From assembly GCA_910575475.1 (NCBI GenBank), contig CAJTGD010000002.1, positions 124,001-188,000 of the forward strand: DNA of 64,000 nucleotides. The letters are read 5' to 3'. The notes beneath the pieces are model-generated. The model was not told the DNA's origin. It did not search any database and saw only the letters and a list, made by a program, of their open reading frames with translations. The position numbers and the translations under genes were made by a program. The DNA is from Lachnospiraceae bacterium. GTDB lineage: Bacteria; Bacillota; Clostridia; Lachnospirales; Lachnospiraceae. The stretch's first letter is position 1; each line of letters begins with the position of its first letter. Below are positions 47,965 through 55,496 of this stretch, piece by piece.

Positions 47965-48599
47965 GTGTTCCCCGCGTAGGCGGGGGTGATCCTTGGTGTA
48001 GTAATGGTGTAGTAGATAAAATAGAGTGTTCCCCGCGTAGGCGGGGGTGATCCTATATCCGTCTGCGTCTGATTGTTTACTGCATTGTGTTCCCCGCGTA
48101 GGCGGGGGTGATCCTGTTGCTTCTCTCTCATCTATCTTTGAAAATGCGTGTTCCCCGCGTAGGCGGGGGTGATCCTATGCAGGTGGCATTATAAAAAGAT
48201 GGGAGGATGTGTTCCCCGCGTAGGCGGGGGTGATCCTGGTATGTATGATGATCTCTCAATTTTCAGCTTGTGTTCCCCGCGTAGGCGGGGGTGATCCCAA
48301 GTGGACATTGATCTTATAAAAAAACAGGAGGTGTTCCCCGCGTAGGCGGGGGTGATCCTTAATGGGAAATGAAGAAAGAAACGAAGAAATGGTGTTCCCC
48401 GCGTAGGCGGGGGTGATCCTGACTACTGGGACGGATTTAACTACAGCTTTACGTGTTCCCCGCATGGGCGGGAGTGATCCTGGAGAGGATTTTGCAACGT
48501 ATTTGCTAATTTCTGTTCCTCGCATGGCCAGAGCTAATCCTGGCATTAGTAAGTTTAGTGGGATTGTGGATGGAAGTCTCGCATTGGCGGAACTGGCTC
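47965..48599 (+). CRISPR. Type I-E CRISPR array with decayed distal end
   Basis: The 28-base repeat begins GTGTTCCCCG and ends GGGGTGATCC, with a CCCCGC/GCGGGG stem. Exact copies start at 47965, 48026, 48087, 48148, 48209, 48270, 48331 and 48392, a period of 61 (33-base spacers). Copy 9 (48453) has four changes, copy 10 (48513) is strongly changed, and an eroded copy 11 (48572-48599) matches 16 of the last 22 positions when compared with copy 9. Decay away from cas2 places the leader end on the cas2 side and transcription on the plus strand. Confidence 0.97.
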
Positions 48600-48897
48600 T
48601 GATGATATTTGAGAATCGACAGATACACACATTATTCCCTATACATACATGGAATAATGTACGTGCGTTATACTAATATAAAATAAAAATTAATTCGAAT
48701 TAACAATTTTCTATAAGAATTTACAAGGGAAAACGTCTAATTTCTCTTATTGGGGAAGCGCCAAAATTTCTATATAAGCTCGTTCGTAAAATCCCATAAA
48801 CCAGACTTTTTTTGAAAACTTACAAGGAATTTCTGAAACTCTCCTCATCGGTTAAAAAGTAACTAATTCAGGTGCATATCTCATTTTTTAATAAATC
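48600..48897. other. Gap between CRISPR array and fic gene
   Basis: No gene is supported. It holds a perfect ten-base inverted repeat, ACATTATTCC (48629-48638) and GGAATAATGT (48651-48660), not followed by a T-run, and AT-rich sequence. The phrase TTACAAGG occurs at 48720 and 48818. Confidence 0.5.
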
Positions 48898-49668
48898 TCA
48901 GCAACCCTGGAGATATCCTTTGATTTCTTCAGCCGTATGCTCTATATGTGTTCTTCTGTTCCACAAAACCACTTTTCTGATTTTTTGCTCCGTTGCTTCT
49001 TGTCCAGCCTTTTTAATTTGATCACGTATATTTTCTTTCATTCTGGCACCCCGTTCTAAAGCATCTTCAACGATTTGATACAAATATTCCATTTTTCTCA
49101 AATCTCCAAGATCATGGAAAACTGCATTCGCTGCGACAAGCGCTCTCCTCATATAAATGGCATTGTCTTTAAATAGCTCGCTTTCAATATAAATTCCCTG
49201 CGCTTCAATAAACAAGCAACAGAATGTCACCACTGTTCTCGTATTGCCTTCGCGAAAAGGGTGTACCTTCCATAGTCTCGCCAGACAGTCTGCAAACTTC
49301 TGTACTATAGATTCAAATGCTTGTCTATTCCAATCTGTATGATTCATATCATCCAGTACTTTTGAAGCGTCTCTGGCAATATCAAAACAATCTGAATATT
49401 CTATGGAAAGTTCCCCTAATATCACTTCCGCTTTTTCAATATTAATAATTCTCGGCTTCCCTGCCCAATCGTATACATCCTGAAAAATAGAATAATGCAG
49501 CTCACATAATGATTCAAAGTCAAATTTCCTTACGCTGTCAGCAACAACCACATCTGAAAGGCGGCTTAATGTATAGTCTGCTTCCATTTCCCGCAATGTT
49601 TCTTCATTTCGAATATCTGCTAAGTTTCTCAGCACATCCGACTCTGGATATAAATATGGGTCAATCAT
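48898..49668 (-). CDS. Fic family protein (toxin of a Fic/antitoxin pair)
   Basis: 256 residues. HPFREGNTRTVVTF at ~136-149 is the Fic motif: the catalytic His, Phe and Glu-Gly-Asn are present, while the usual GR and final Arg read TR and Val, a variant common in Firmicute Fic proteins. YDWAGKPRIINIEK forms the flap. The family transfers AMP or a related group to target proteins. The gene starts eight bases after a 56-residue antitoxin gene. Confidence 0.88.
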   Translation of the reverse strand: MIDPYLYPESDVLRNLADIRNEETLREMEADYTLSRLSDVVVADSVRKFDFESLCELHYSIFQDVYDWAGKPRIINIEKAEVILGELSIEYSDCFDIARDASKVLDDMNHTDWNRQAFESIVQKFADCLARLWKVHPFREGNTRTVVTFCCLFIEAQGIYIESELFKDNAIYMRRALVAANAVFHDLGDLRKMEYLYQIVEDALERGARMKENIRDQIKKAGQEATEQKIRKVVLWNRRTHIEHTAEEIKGYLQGC

Positions 49669-49676
49669 CGTATTCC

Positions 49677-49847
49677 CTACCTCTTCATCTTATATTTCCT
49701 ATCCAGTGCTTTTCTTAATTCTTCCGTGGTAATCTCACCGCGCTTTTCCTGCTCGATTAACTCTTTCATCTCCGTAGAAGGTTCCAACCCATCTACCTTT
49801 ATCATTCCCAGGGCATAATCCCACTTTCTGTCTGATCTGACTAACAT
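49677..49847 (-). CDS. VbhA-like Fic antitoxin
   Basis: 56 residues from the ATG at 49847, with AAGGAG nine bases upstream. The sequence includes WDYALGMIKVDGLEPSTEMK and LIEQEKRGEITTEELRKAL, the layout of VbhA-type antitoxins (inhibitory helix, then a ...xRGEIT... helix pair). The inhibitory [S/T]xxxE[G/N] motif is imperfect here: MIKVDG has Met and Asp at the key places. It is probably the cognate inhibitor of the Fic protein immediately downstream. Confidence 0.8.
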   Translation of the reverse strand: MLVRSDRKWDYALGMIKVDGLEPSTEMKELIEQEKRGEITTEELRKALDRKYKMKR

Positions 49848-49943
49848 ATGATAATCAACTCCTTTTTTATTTATAATATCATATATCCCAATTCATATCC
49901 ACAGGATGACCATAATATGAACGTAGATTTTATTCGGAACAAA

Positions 49944-50013
49944 GAGTTTCGCTCGCGAAACTCGCGCCTGCGGCGGTCGCATCGCGACATCTGCCTTGTA
50001 CGCCGCAGTGCGC
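49944..50013. repeat. REP-like cluster of nested palindromes
   Basis: GAGTTTCG/CGAAACTC (49944-49951, 49956-49963) forms a perfect eight-base hairpin. Next, GCGCCTGCGGCG and CGCCGCAG-T-GCGC (to 50013) form a twelve-base stem with one bulge, and inside it GTCGC-ATC-GCGAC forms a further hairpin. It lies just past the 3' end of the ABC permease gene. It is GC-rich against AT-rich flanks and has no T-run. Confidence 0.7.
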
Positions 50014-50021
50014 AGCCCCCC

Positions 50022-51251
50022 TCACCCAACCTCCTTCCCCGCATACTCCCGATAGATCACCGGCAGGATCACAACCGCCAGCACTGTATACAATCCCAGC
50101 AGTACCGGCGCCGCGCCTGTGACCTTATCCCCCAGGGAGCACAGGTTGAACATGCCAAGCGCCGTCCCGATCTGGAGCAGCTGATCCGGCAGGAATCCCA
50201 GCAGACGGGCAACCGCCGGGCTGTTGATATTTGCCAGGAATGACGGGATAAAGATCAGGATGAACGGAACGAGCACCGCAACCACGGTGGACCTGGTTTT
50301 TGCCGACACCAGCATGCTTAAGCCGGAAATGAACAGGCATCCGATGTACCCGCCGGCCGCGATCAGGAGATACTTTTCCAAAACCGTGATGTGGTAAATG
50401 CTTTTCCAGCCGCTCTGGTCCGCCTGCACCGGGCAGCAGGCCCAGCCCTCCCCGCCGAGGTAAAGCAGGACGGCTGCCGTATAGACTAGGAGGACCGCCC
50501 AGTAGATCACGGTGACCATGCAGATGCCGGCTTTGATCTTGGCCGCGGTCGCCTGATCCCGTCCATTTCTTGCGGAAAAGAAAATGGCATCCGACCGCCA
50601 CATAAATTCATTGGAAAAAATGCCGCCCACGAGATAGCCCAGGATGAGTATGGTCACCATCATGATGGTGGGCGCGAACTCAAAGAGCTGTGTCCAGCCT
50701 TTCATGTAATCAATCGAAAACGGTGTTTCAAGCTCTACGTATTTCCTCAGCAGGAACTTCTTTTCCGCATCGGAAAACTGATCCTTCGCGTCCACGTCCA
50801 ACCAGTCCGCCAGAAGCTTTACCCGGTTTGTATAAAAGGAAGCCGCGTCCTCTTCCGTCAGGGAATCCGCCCGGTAATAATCGTATTCCCGAAATCCGTC
50901 CGCATAAGAATGGTTCAGCAGATTGCGGATCTCCTGGATTCCCTGACCGCGGCTGTAGGCAATGTCATTCATCCGTAGATTGTCCGCCTGTGCTTCCGGC
51001 GATTCCCGGATCCGGCGGTTTTCCCGGATCACGCGGCGGAGCTGTTCCTCGTCCAGCTCCCCGGACCACTCCTGCTGCGCCGCTTTTAATTTTGCGATCG
51101 CTGCGAGGCCGCTTTCCCGATCGCCGTTTTCGTTGATGTAGGACACGTCCATTGCCAGGAAGCATGTCACCCCCAGCACTGCAAGAAGCAGCAGGAGCGC
51201 GATCCGTGCGCTTGTCCTGCAGAATACTTTTTTAATCTCAAACTTCACCAT
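50022..51251 (-). CDS. ABC-2 type transporter permease-like membrane protein
   Basis: 409 residues from the ATG at 51251, with GGAGG eight bases upstream. One N-terminal membrane helix (~18-36), a ~160-residue polar extracellular segment, then about six helices (first FAPTIMMVTILILGYLVGGI) match ABC-2 permeases. No ABC ATPase is encoded here. It shares an operon with the gene upstream and an ECF sigma factor. The substrate is unknown. Confidence 0.7.
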   Translation of the reverse strand: MVKFEIKKVFCRTSARIALLLLLAVLGVTCFLAMDVSYINENGDRESGLAAIAKLKAAQQEWSGELDEEQLRRVIRENRRIRESPEAQADNLRMNDIAYSRGQGIQEIRNLLNHSYADGFREYDYYRADSLTEEDAASFYTNRVKLLADWLDVDAKDQFSDAEKKFLLRKYVELETPFSIDYMKGWTQLFEFAPTIMMVTILILGYLVGGIFSNEFMWRSDAIFFSARNGRDQATAAKIKAGICMVTVIYWAVLLVYTAAVLLYLGGEGWACCPVQADQSGWKSIYHITVLEKYLLIAAGGYIGCLFISGLSMLVSAKTRSTVVAVLVPFILIFIPSFLANINSPAVARLLGFLPDQLLQIGTALGMFNLCSLGDKVTGAAPVLLGLYTVLAVVILPVIYREYAGKEVG

Positions 51252-51282
51252 TCGTTTTTCCTCCATATTTATAGAATTTCCA

Positions 51283-52044
51283 TCATGTTGTCTCCCGCGC
51301 CGCATAGAGATTCCTCCACCCTTCCTGTCCGCGGAAAATGCAGTAGCCGGAATAGAATACTGCGGCAGCGGTCACTGCAAGGGCGGCCGGCACGGAGATC
51401 ATCCCGTATATTTTTTCATTTGCCGCTGCCTGGATCCAGAGGATGCACCAGACGGAGCAGGCCAGAAGCGCAAATGTCTCGGAAAACATTTTCCGGCTGT
51501 ACAGTGTGCCGAAGCAGATGCAGCAGGTGACGGAGTAGGGAAGGAAAAACTGGAGCAGCATTTCTTCCGGCGGCATTTTCCCGGTCAGGACGGTTGCCGC
51601 GAAAAATGCAAAGAGCAGCAAAAAGTCCGCCATCGCAAACAGAAAGATCCGCGCCGCGTAAATCTGCCGCAGAGAATAAAAGGCCGTTCCCTCAATCTCC
51701 GTTGCCTGCGCGTTCCGGTTTTTCCACAGCTCCGGGAGCAGCAGGACGGCAAACAGAGGCGCCGCGACTCCCATGGATTTTTGAACTACAACGCCGCTTT
51801 CCGAGACTGCCAACAGGATCCAGAGGAGCATCAGAAGCCCTCCCTGCAGGATCCACCAGCGCTTGCGGATATATTGGCTCTGCTGATAGAGAAATTCCGC
51901 GCGGGAAAGCTGCTCCCGGGACTCCATCTCATAAAATGCCGCTTTGGAGAGGCGGATGGTTTCCTGCAGGCAGCTCCGGCCGGATTCTGTGCGGCTGACG
52001 GACTCTGAAAGATATTTTCTGATCCGGGCATCTGATTTTTTCAT
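51283..52044 (-). CDS. Multi-pass membrane protein of unknown function
   Basis: 253 residues from the ATG at 52044 (AAAGGAG five bases upstream; the longer frame to 52356 overlaps the sigma gene and is rejected). A charged cytoplasmic-type N-terminus of ~75 residues precedes about six hydrophobic helices. It lies between an ECF sigma factor and the permease-like gene, so it could be a membrane anti-sigma factor or part of a transporter. No motif was recognised. Confidence 0.6.
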   Translation of the reverse strand: MKKSDARIRKYLSESVSRTESGRSCLQETIRLSKAAFYEMESREQLSRAEFLYQQSQYIRKRWWILQGGLLMLLWILLAVSESGVVVQKSMGVAAPLFAVLLLPELWKNRNAQATEIEGTAFYSLRQIYAARIFLFAMADFLLLFAFFAATVLTGKMPPEEMLLQFFLPYSVTCCICFGTLYSRKMFSETFALLACSVWCILWIQAAANEKIYGMISVPAALAVTAAAVFYSGYCIFRGQEGWRNLYAARETT

Positions 52045-52070
52045 AGTGTCTCCTTTCTCCATAGGTATAA

Positions 52071-52592
52071 CTAAATTTCCAAATATTCGGCCATCCATTC
52101 CCGTATTTTTCGGATCCGGTACTTTACAAGCGGCAGGCCGATCCCCAGAATCCGCGCGATATCCTTCTGCTTTTGTTCCTGCTGGAAATACAGAACCGCG
52201 ACTTCCCGCAGTTCCTCCGGCAAGGCTTCGAAAGCCATGCGGACCTCCATCGCCTGCTCCAGATCCTCCGATTGGGAATCCGGATATTCCATTGCTTCCT
52301 CCAGGGGAATCTCCTTCTGATTTCTGACATAATTTTTCCTGTAATAGTCGCTGCATACGTTTGAGGCGATCGCATAAAGGTAGTTGGCGGCCTTCCCATA
52401 GTGGCGGTACTGCGGCAGGGTGCGGAAAAAACGGACGAAGGTTTCCTGAGTCATGTCCTCGGCATAGCCGGGATCTCCGATATGCGAACGGCAGTACCTG
52501 AGTATCCTGGAAAAATATTTTTCCACAAATAGCTCGACGGCACGTTCGTCCCCCATCCGCATTTTTTGTATCAGCAAAATATCGGTATCCAT
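52071..52592 (-). CDS. ECF-type RNA polymerase sigma factor
   Basis: 173 residues. Region 2: GDPGYAEDMTQETFVRFFRT and YLYAIASNVCSDYYRKNYV. Region 4: LPEELREVAVLYFQQEQKQK with a helix-turn-helix DIARILGIGLPLVKYRIRKI. No anti-sigma with a zinc motif follows. It probably directs its own operon. Confidence 0.92.
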   Translation of the reverse strand: MDTDILLIQKMRMGDERAVELFVEKYFSRILRYCRSHIGDPGYAEDMTQETFVRFFRTLPQYRHYGKAANYLYAIASNVCSDYYRKNYVRNQKEIPLEEAMEYPDSQSEDLEQAMEVRMAFEALPEELREVAVLYFQQEQKQKDIARILGIGLPLVKYRIRKIREWMAEYLEI

Positions 52593-52673
52593 GGTCTCCC
52601 TCCCCTCAGCAGCGCTTCCTATCTATTATAACGTGGAATGAGAGCAAAAAAGATAGCCGCGGAGAAAATTTAC

Positions 52674-53486
52674 TTAAAGCTGATCCAAAATTTCTCCGAT
52701 ATCACCATTGATACAAATAGATTTCTTTTTTATTTCATCCGGCGCATATGCCTCTCCATAGTTCAGACAGGCATAAACAGCGTCTTTCCATTGGTGCGTC
52801 ATACGCCAAAAGCTATATTTTACTATTGTTGGCGTATTGAATCCGACTGCTGCCTCTAAAAACAGCACTTTCATATTCTGATGTCTGCGAAGAAATTCTG
52901 CATACCGCTCCGAAGCCAGATGCCATCCCTCATCCTCTACAAAGGTATGGTCCGCCCGGAGGTTCATGCTCATAGGCTCCCCGCATTTCGGGCAATGCGG
53001 AACAAGGTCTGACGGAACTATCATTTCAGGTACTACGCCTTCCGGCAGAATCAGTCTGCCATCCGTATCAATACCATAGCCCTGTGCTTCAACCATTTCC
53101 TGGATAACAGCCCCATTGTCGTAAGTATTCTGGTGACATGGCCTGCTGCACTGGAACAGCCCATAATCCCCCTGTGTATAGAAAAGCCGGTCTTTATCAA
53201 AGCCGGCCTTTTGGAAGCAGTGATCCACATTTGTTGTGAGCACAAAATAATCCTGATCCTTCACAAGCTGAAACAGTCTGTCGTATACCGGTTTCGGCGC
53301 ATCCATATACCGGTTGATATAGATATAGCGGCTCCAATACGCCCAATGCTCCTCCGGCGTACTGTACGGATAAAAGCCTCCCGAATACATATCCTGAAAA
53401 CCGTACTTTGCCTCAAAGTCGGAAAAATAACGCGTAAATCTTTCCCCTGTATACTCAAAACCTGCAGCAGTCGAAAGACCCGCGCC
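52674..53486 (-). pseudogene. Sir2-type (macrodomain-linked) sirtuin, 5' truncated
   Basis: The sirtuin reading can be traced from GAGLSTAAGFEYTGERF (53486, the NAD-binding GAGxS motif) to the stop at 52674. It includes FVLTTNVDHCFQKAGF, with N and catalytic-region D/H, and Cys pairs including CPKCGEPM. The first ~30 residues and any start codon are missing: upstream sequence is the macrodomain reading frame. The first ATG (53390) would give 238 residues without the GAG motif. Macrodomain-sirtuin pairs reverse or install protein ADP-ribosylation. The remaining protein is unlikely to be active. Confidence 0.75.
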
Positions 53487-53806
53487 GGCCGTGGATCATG
53501 GGCCCCACCGTATGAAGGACATAACGGCAGGGCAGATTAAAGCCCTGTGTGATCTTTGCCTTTCCCACGGGCTCCTCATGTCCCTGTTTTTCCATCAGCT
53601 TCGCGCAGGCAGACCGAAGCTGAATGCCGGAAAAAGTGTGGATCGCATTGTCAATGCAGCCGTGGCAGGGGCATCCGGATATTGAAAAGAGAACGCAGAA
53701 GCCTTTTCTGCCCGTCTTCCTCCTCCGGAATCTGCAGCCTTGCATATTCCGGCTGCTCTGTGAGCAATTCGTGGATCAGGTAAATTCTTCTTTCTGTCTG
53801 ATTCAT
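53455..53806 (-). pseudogene. Macrodomain protein, internally deleted and 3' truncated
   Basis: MNQTERRIYLIHELLTEQPE begins at an ATG at 53806 with GAGGTGG upstream and stops after RMPLPRLH at 53651. In another frame the protein resumes at CHGCIDNAIHTF and runs through KAKITQGFNLPCRYVLHTVG to 53455. The segment between, which should hold the NAANSG ADP-ribose loop, is gone, and the C-terminal part is replaced by the sirtuin. Both junctions are inside genes. Confidence 0.75.
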
Positions 53807-53829
53807 TTTCCACCTCGTTTCTGAACCGC

Positions 53830-54182
53830 CTAAAACCGCAGTATTCGGCCTTCCTTTCTTTGTTTCGGCGTGGGATGCGGATCGCCCCCGCGGGGATAAC
53901 CCAGCAAAAGCTGCATCACCGCATAGTGGTCTACGGGAATTTCCCACTTCTTTAATATTTCCTGGCCATACGGGGATTGGAATTTGCCCGCTTGATTTTT
54001 CCGAGCCGCTCATTGACTTCTTTTGTCTGGCAGACGGCAAGGATCACGCCCTGACGTCCGCCCGCGCTGGGGGCATACAATCCCGCCAGCGGAATTTCCT
54101 GCAAGACGTCCTCTTCGATCTGTTTTTCGTCAAATCTGCGGATCGCCCGCCGATGTAAAATGGTCTGCATCGTTTCATTCAT
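53830..54182 (-). pseudogene. Nitroreductase-family protein, internal deletion
   Basis: The ATG at 54182 has GGAGG ten bases upstream and overlaps the rSAM gene end. MNETMQTILHRRAIRRFDEK is a typical FMN-binding start, followed by LAGLYAPSAGGRQGVILAVC. This frame stops at about 53952. A second frame gives GQEILKKWEIPVDHYAVMQL and LLLGYPRGGDPHPTPKQRKE, the usual C-terminal end (stop 53830). About 80 central residues are missing and the two frames are out of step. Confidence 0.75.
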
Positions 54183-54184
54183 CT

Positions 54185-54763
54185 TCAAACAACCTCCTTC
54201 CAGCATTGCGGATCTGCCGCATAAAAATTTCCGTTTGTTCCCTTCGCGACGGCAGGACAGCCGCGGCAGAACGCCAATAGCTCGCACTTTGAGCATTTTT
54301 CAAATTTTTTGTAGTCCCGATAGGCTTCCATTTCACACACCCAGACATCCGCAAGCCTGTCTTTGAATACATTGCCCACTTTGCTGCCGGCTGCCCGTCG
54401 GCAGGCAAGGATGTCGCCGGTGGGGAGGATCGTGATATAGCAGTTGCCGCAGTTGCAGCCGCCGTAGATCATTCCATCCCCTGCGGTTTCGGGAATTTTA
54501 AACGCTCCCGTTTCATATTCATACAGCGTCCACAGATGATCCTTCTTGTTGAAATAAGTCTTACAGCCATATGTCTTAAGTTCACGGCATATCCGGTCGT
54601 AAGTCGTGCAAAAATCAAGACAGTTATCGAACGTGTCCTGGATCTGCTGCCAGTTCATGGAATCTGTTTTTTTGCAGGCATCTCCCGAAAAAATGTAGCA
54701 GTGCCTGCACCGCTGGTCGCATTCATCCGTAATGTGCCATTGAAAAGAAAAATATTGCTTCAT
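54185..54763 (-). pseudogene. Radical SAM/SPASM maturase, in-frame internal deletion
   Basis: 192 residues, about half of the usual ~380. The N-terminus carries the SAM-cluster motif C15-x3-C19-x2-C22 (DECDQRCRHCYIFSG). The C-terminal part holds SPASM-type Cys groups (GGCNCGNC, ACRRAAG, KCSKCELLAFCRGC). The barrel core, including the GGE-like and SAM-contact strands, is missing between CLDFCTTYDR and ICRELKTYG. From memory, the closest known system is the 'ACGX' rSAM family. The adjacent peptide gene supports this. The shortened enzyme is unlikely to work. Confidence 0.75.
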
Positions 54764-54853
54764 TTCGCATACCTCACTTTGTCTTTTTATAGGAAATCGG
54801 CTCCGGCAATCAAAGCCCTTTACCGAAAGAATCCAGATGTACGGTTGGATGCT

Positions 54854-54877
54854 CCCGATGGGATATTTCCCACCGGG
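54854..54877 (-). promoter_or_regulatory. Hairpin between precursor peptide and maturase genes
   Basis: CCCGATGGGA and TCCCACCGGG (one G-U pair) form a ten-base stem with a four-base loop. It has no T-run. It may lower read-through or processing into the downstream genes so that the peptide is made in excess. Confidence 0.55.
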
Positions 54878-54905
54878 AACATCATTGCGGAAAAATTAGA
54901 ACCGT

Positions 54906-55016
54906 TTACTTGCCGCCTGCTCCGCAGGTCGCCGGTGCTTCTGTTGGCTGATCGCCAGCTCCGCAAGCCGAACCTGTATTATTTCCGTTCCATCCAGTCA
55001 AGTTAGAAAGTGCCAT
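54906..55016 (-). CDS. Cys-Gly-Ala-Gly repeat peptide (ACGX-type RiPP precursor)
   Basis: 36 residues from the ATG at 55016, with GGAGG eight bases upstream. The peptide starts MALSNLTGWNGNNTG; the core contains SACGAGDQ (C18) and ATCGAGGK (C31, at the end), two copies of a Cys-Gly-Ala-Gly motif 13 residues apart. This is the pattern of 'ACGX-repeat' peptides that I recall being encoded beside a dedicated radical SAM/SPASM enzyme, which is the arrangement here. Unlike all its neighbours it is undamaged. The modification is unknown; thioether or related cross-links at the Cys residues are an inference. Confidence 0.72.
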   Translation of the reverse strand: MALSNLTGWNGNNTGSACGAGDQPTEAPATCGAGGK

Positions 55017-55070
55017 TGTAGTAACCTCCATTTATGTATTCAGGGAGTTGTTTTGCTCTCTGTAATTTTT

Positions 55071-55098
55071 ATTATATGAATTTCTCTGACTCCCACAA
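55071..55098 (-). promoter_or_regulatory. Promoter of the repeat-peptide operon
   Basis: On the minus strand TTGTGG (55098-55093) and a perfect TATAAT (55076-55071) are 16 bases apart. The start site would be about 45 bases before the peptide ATG. Confidence 0.6.
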
Positions 55099-55113
55099 GT
55101 ACGCACTTTTTTA

Positions 55114-55137
55114 TAACCCAGGTTACATTTTAGTAAC
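55114..55137. promoter_or_regulatory. Overlapping palindromes, probable HxlR operator
   Basis: TAACCCAGGTTA (55114-55125) and GTTACATTTTAGTAAC (55122-55137) share the same half-site. They lie between the truncated HxlR-type gene and the peptide promoter. Dyads of GTTAC/GTAAC are the type of site used by HxlR-family regulators. Confidence 0.5.
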
Positions 55138-55197
55138 TGTTGAGGATTTACAACGTTTTCCGGTATTCACTGTTTTGAAACTTTTTATAACGGGCTT

Positions 55198-55428
55198 ATG
55201 TTATTGTTTACGCAGTGTCGTATACTCTCGCTGGACGGCATCAGCCAGAAGGTCCTGACGGACAATCTGCGGGCTATGGAGGCAGACGGACTGATCACCC
55301 GCACTGTGTATGCAGAGGTTCCCCCAAGAGTGGAATATTCCCTTTCCGAATTGGGAGAAACGATGCGCCCGATTCTTGACGCTATGGAAGAGTGGGGCAA
55401 TTCCTATAAATCGGCGATACATTCTTGA
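55198..55428 (+). pseudogene. HxlR-family regulator, 5' truncated
   Basis: 76 residues from an ATG at 55198 without a good RBS. DGISQKVLTDNLRAMEADGL and ITRTVYAEVPPRVEYSLSEL are the recognition-helix and wing parts of HxlR regulators (usually ~110 residues). The first helices with the CPVxxTLxxIGxKW-type block are missing from upstream sequence in all frames. The remaining part lacks a full winged-helix core. Confidence 0.75.
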
Positions 55429-55441
55429 AAGATACATAATG

Positions 55442-55482
55442 AAAAGGCATCTGACGGTATCCAATGCCGTCAAATGCCTTTC
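55442..55482. terminator. Long convergent hairpin (terminator)
   Basis: AAAGGCATCTGACGG and CCGTCAAATGCCTTT form a 15-base stem with one mismatch. It lies between the converging HxlR remnant and the glpP gene and can serve both directions, though the T-runs are short. Confidence 0.7.
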
Positions 55483-55496
55483 CAATGAATATCCGA

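Noticed and set aside
47943-48630. Minus-strand reading frames across the CRISPR array giving repeated 'SPPPTRGT' and 'ITPAYAGNT' peptides
   Set aside because: They are translations of CRISPR repeats, not genes.
54800-54890. Second small peptide (MMFPVGNIPSGASNRTSGFFR) after the repeat peptide
   Set aside because: 21 residues, no RBS, and it is formed by the hairpin sequence; not supported as a gene, though it could be checked in related loci.
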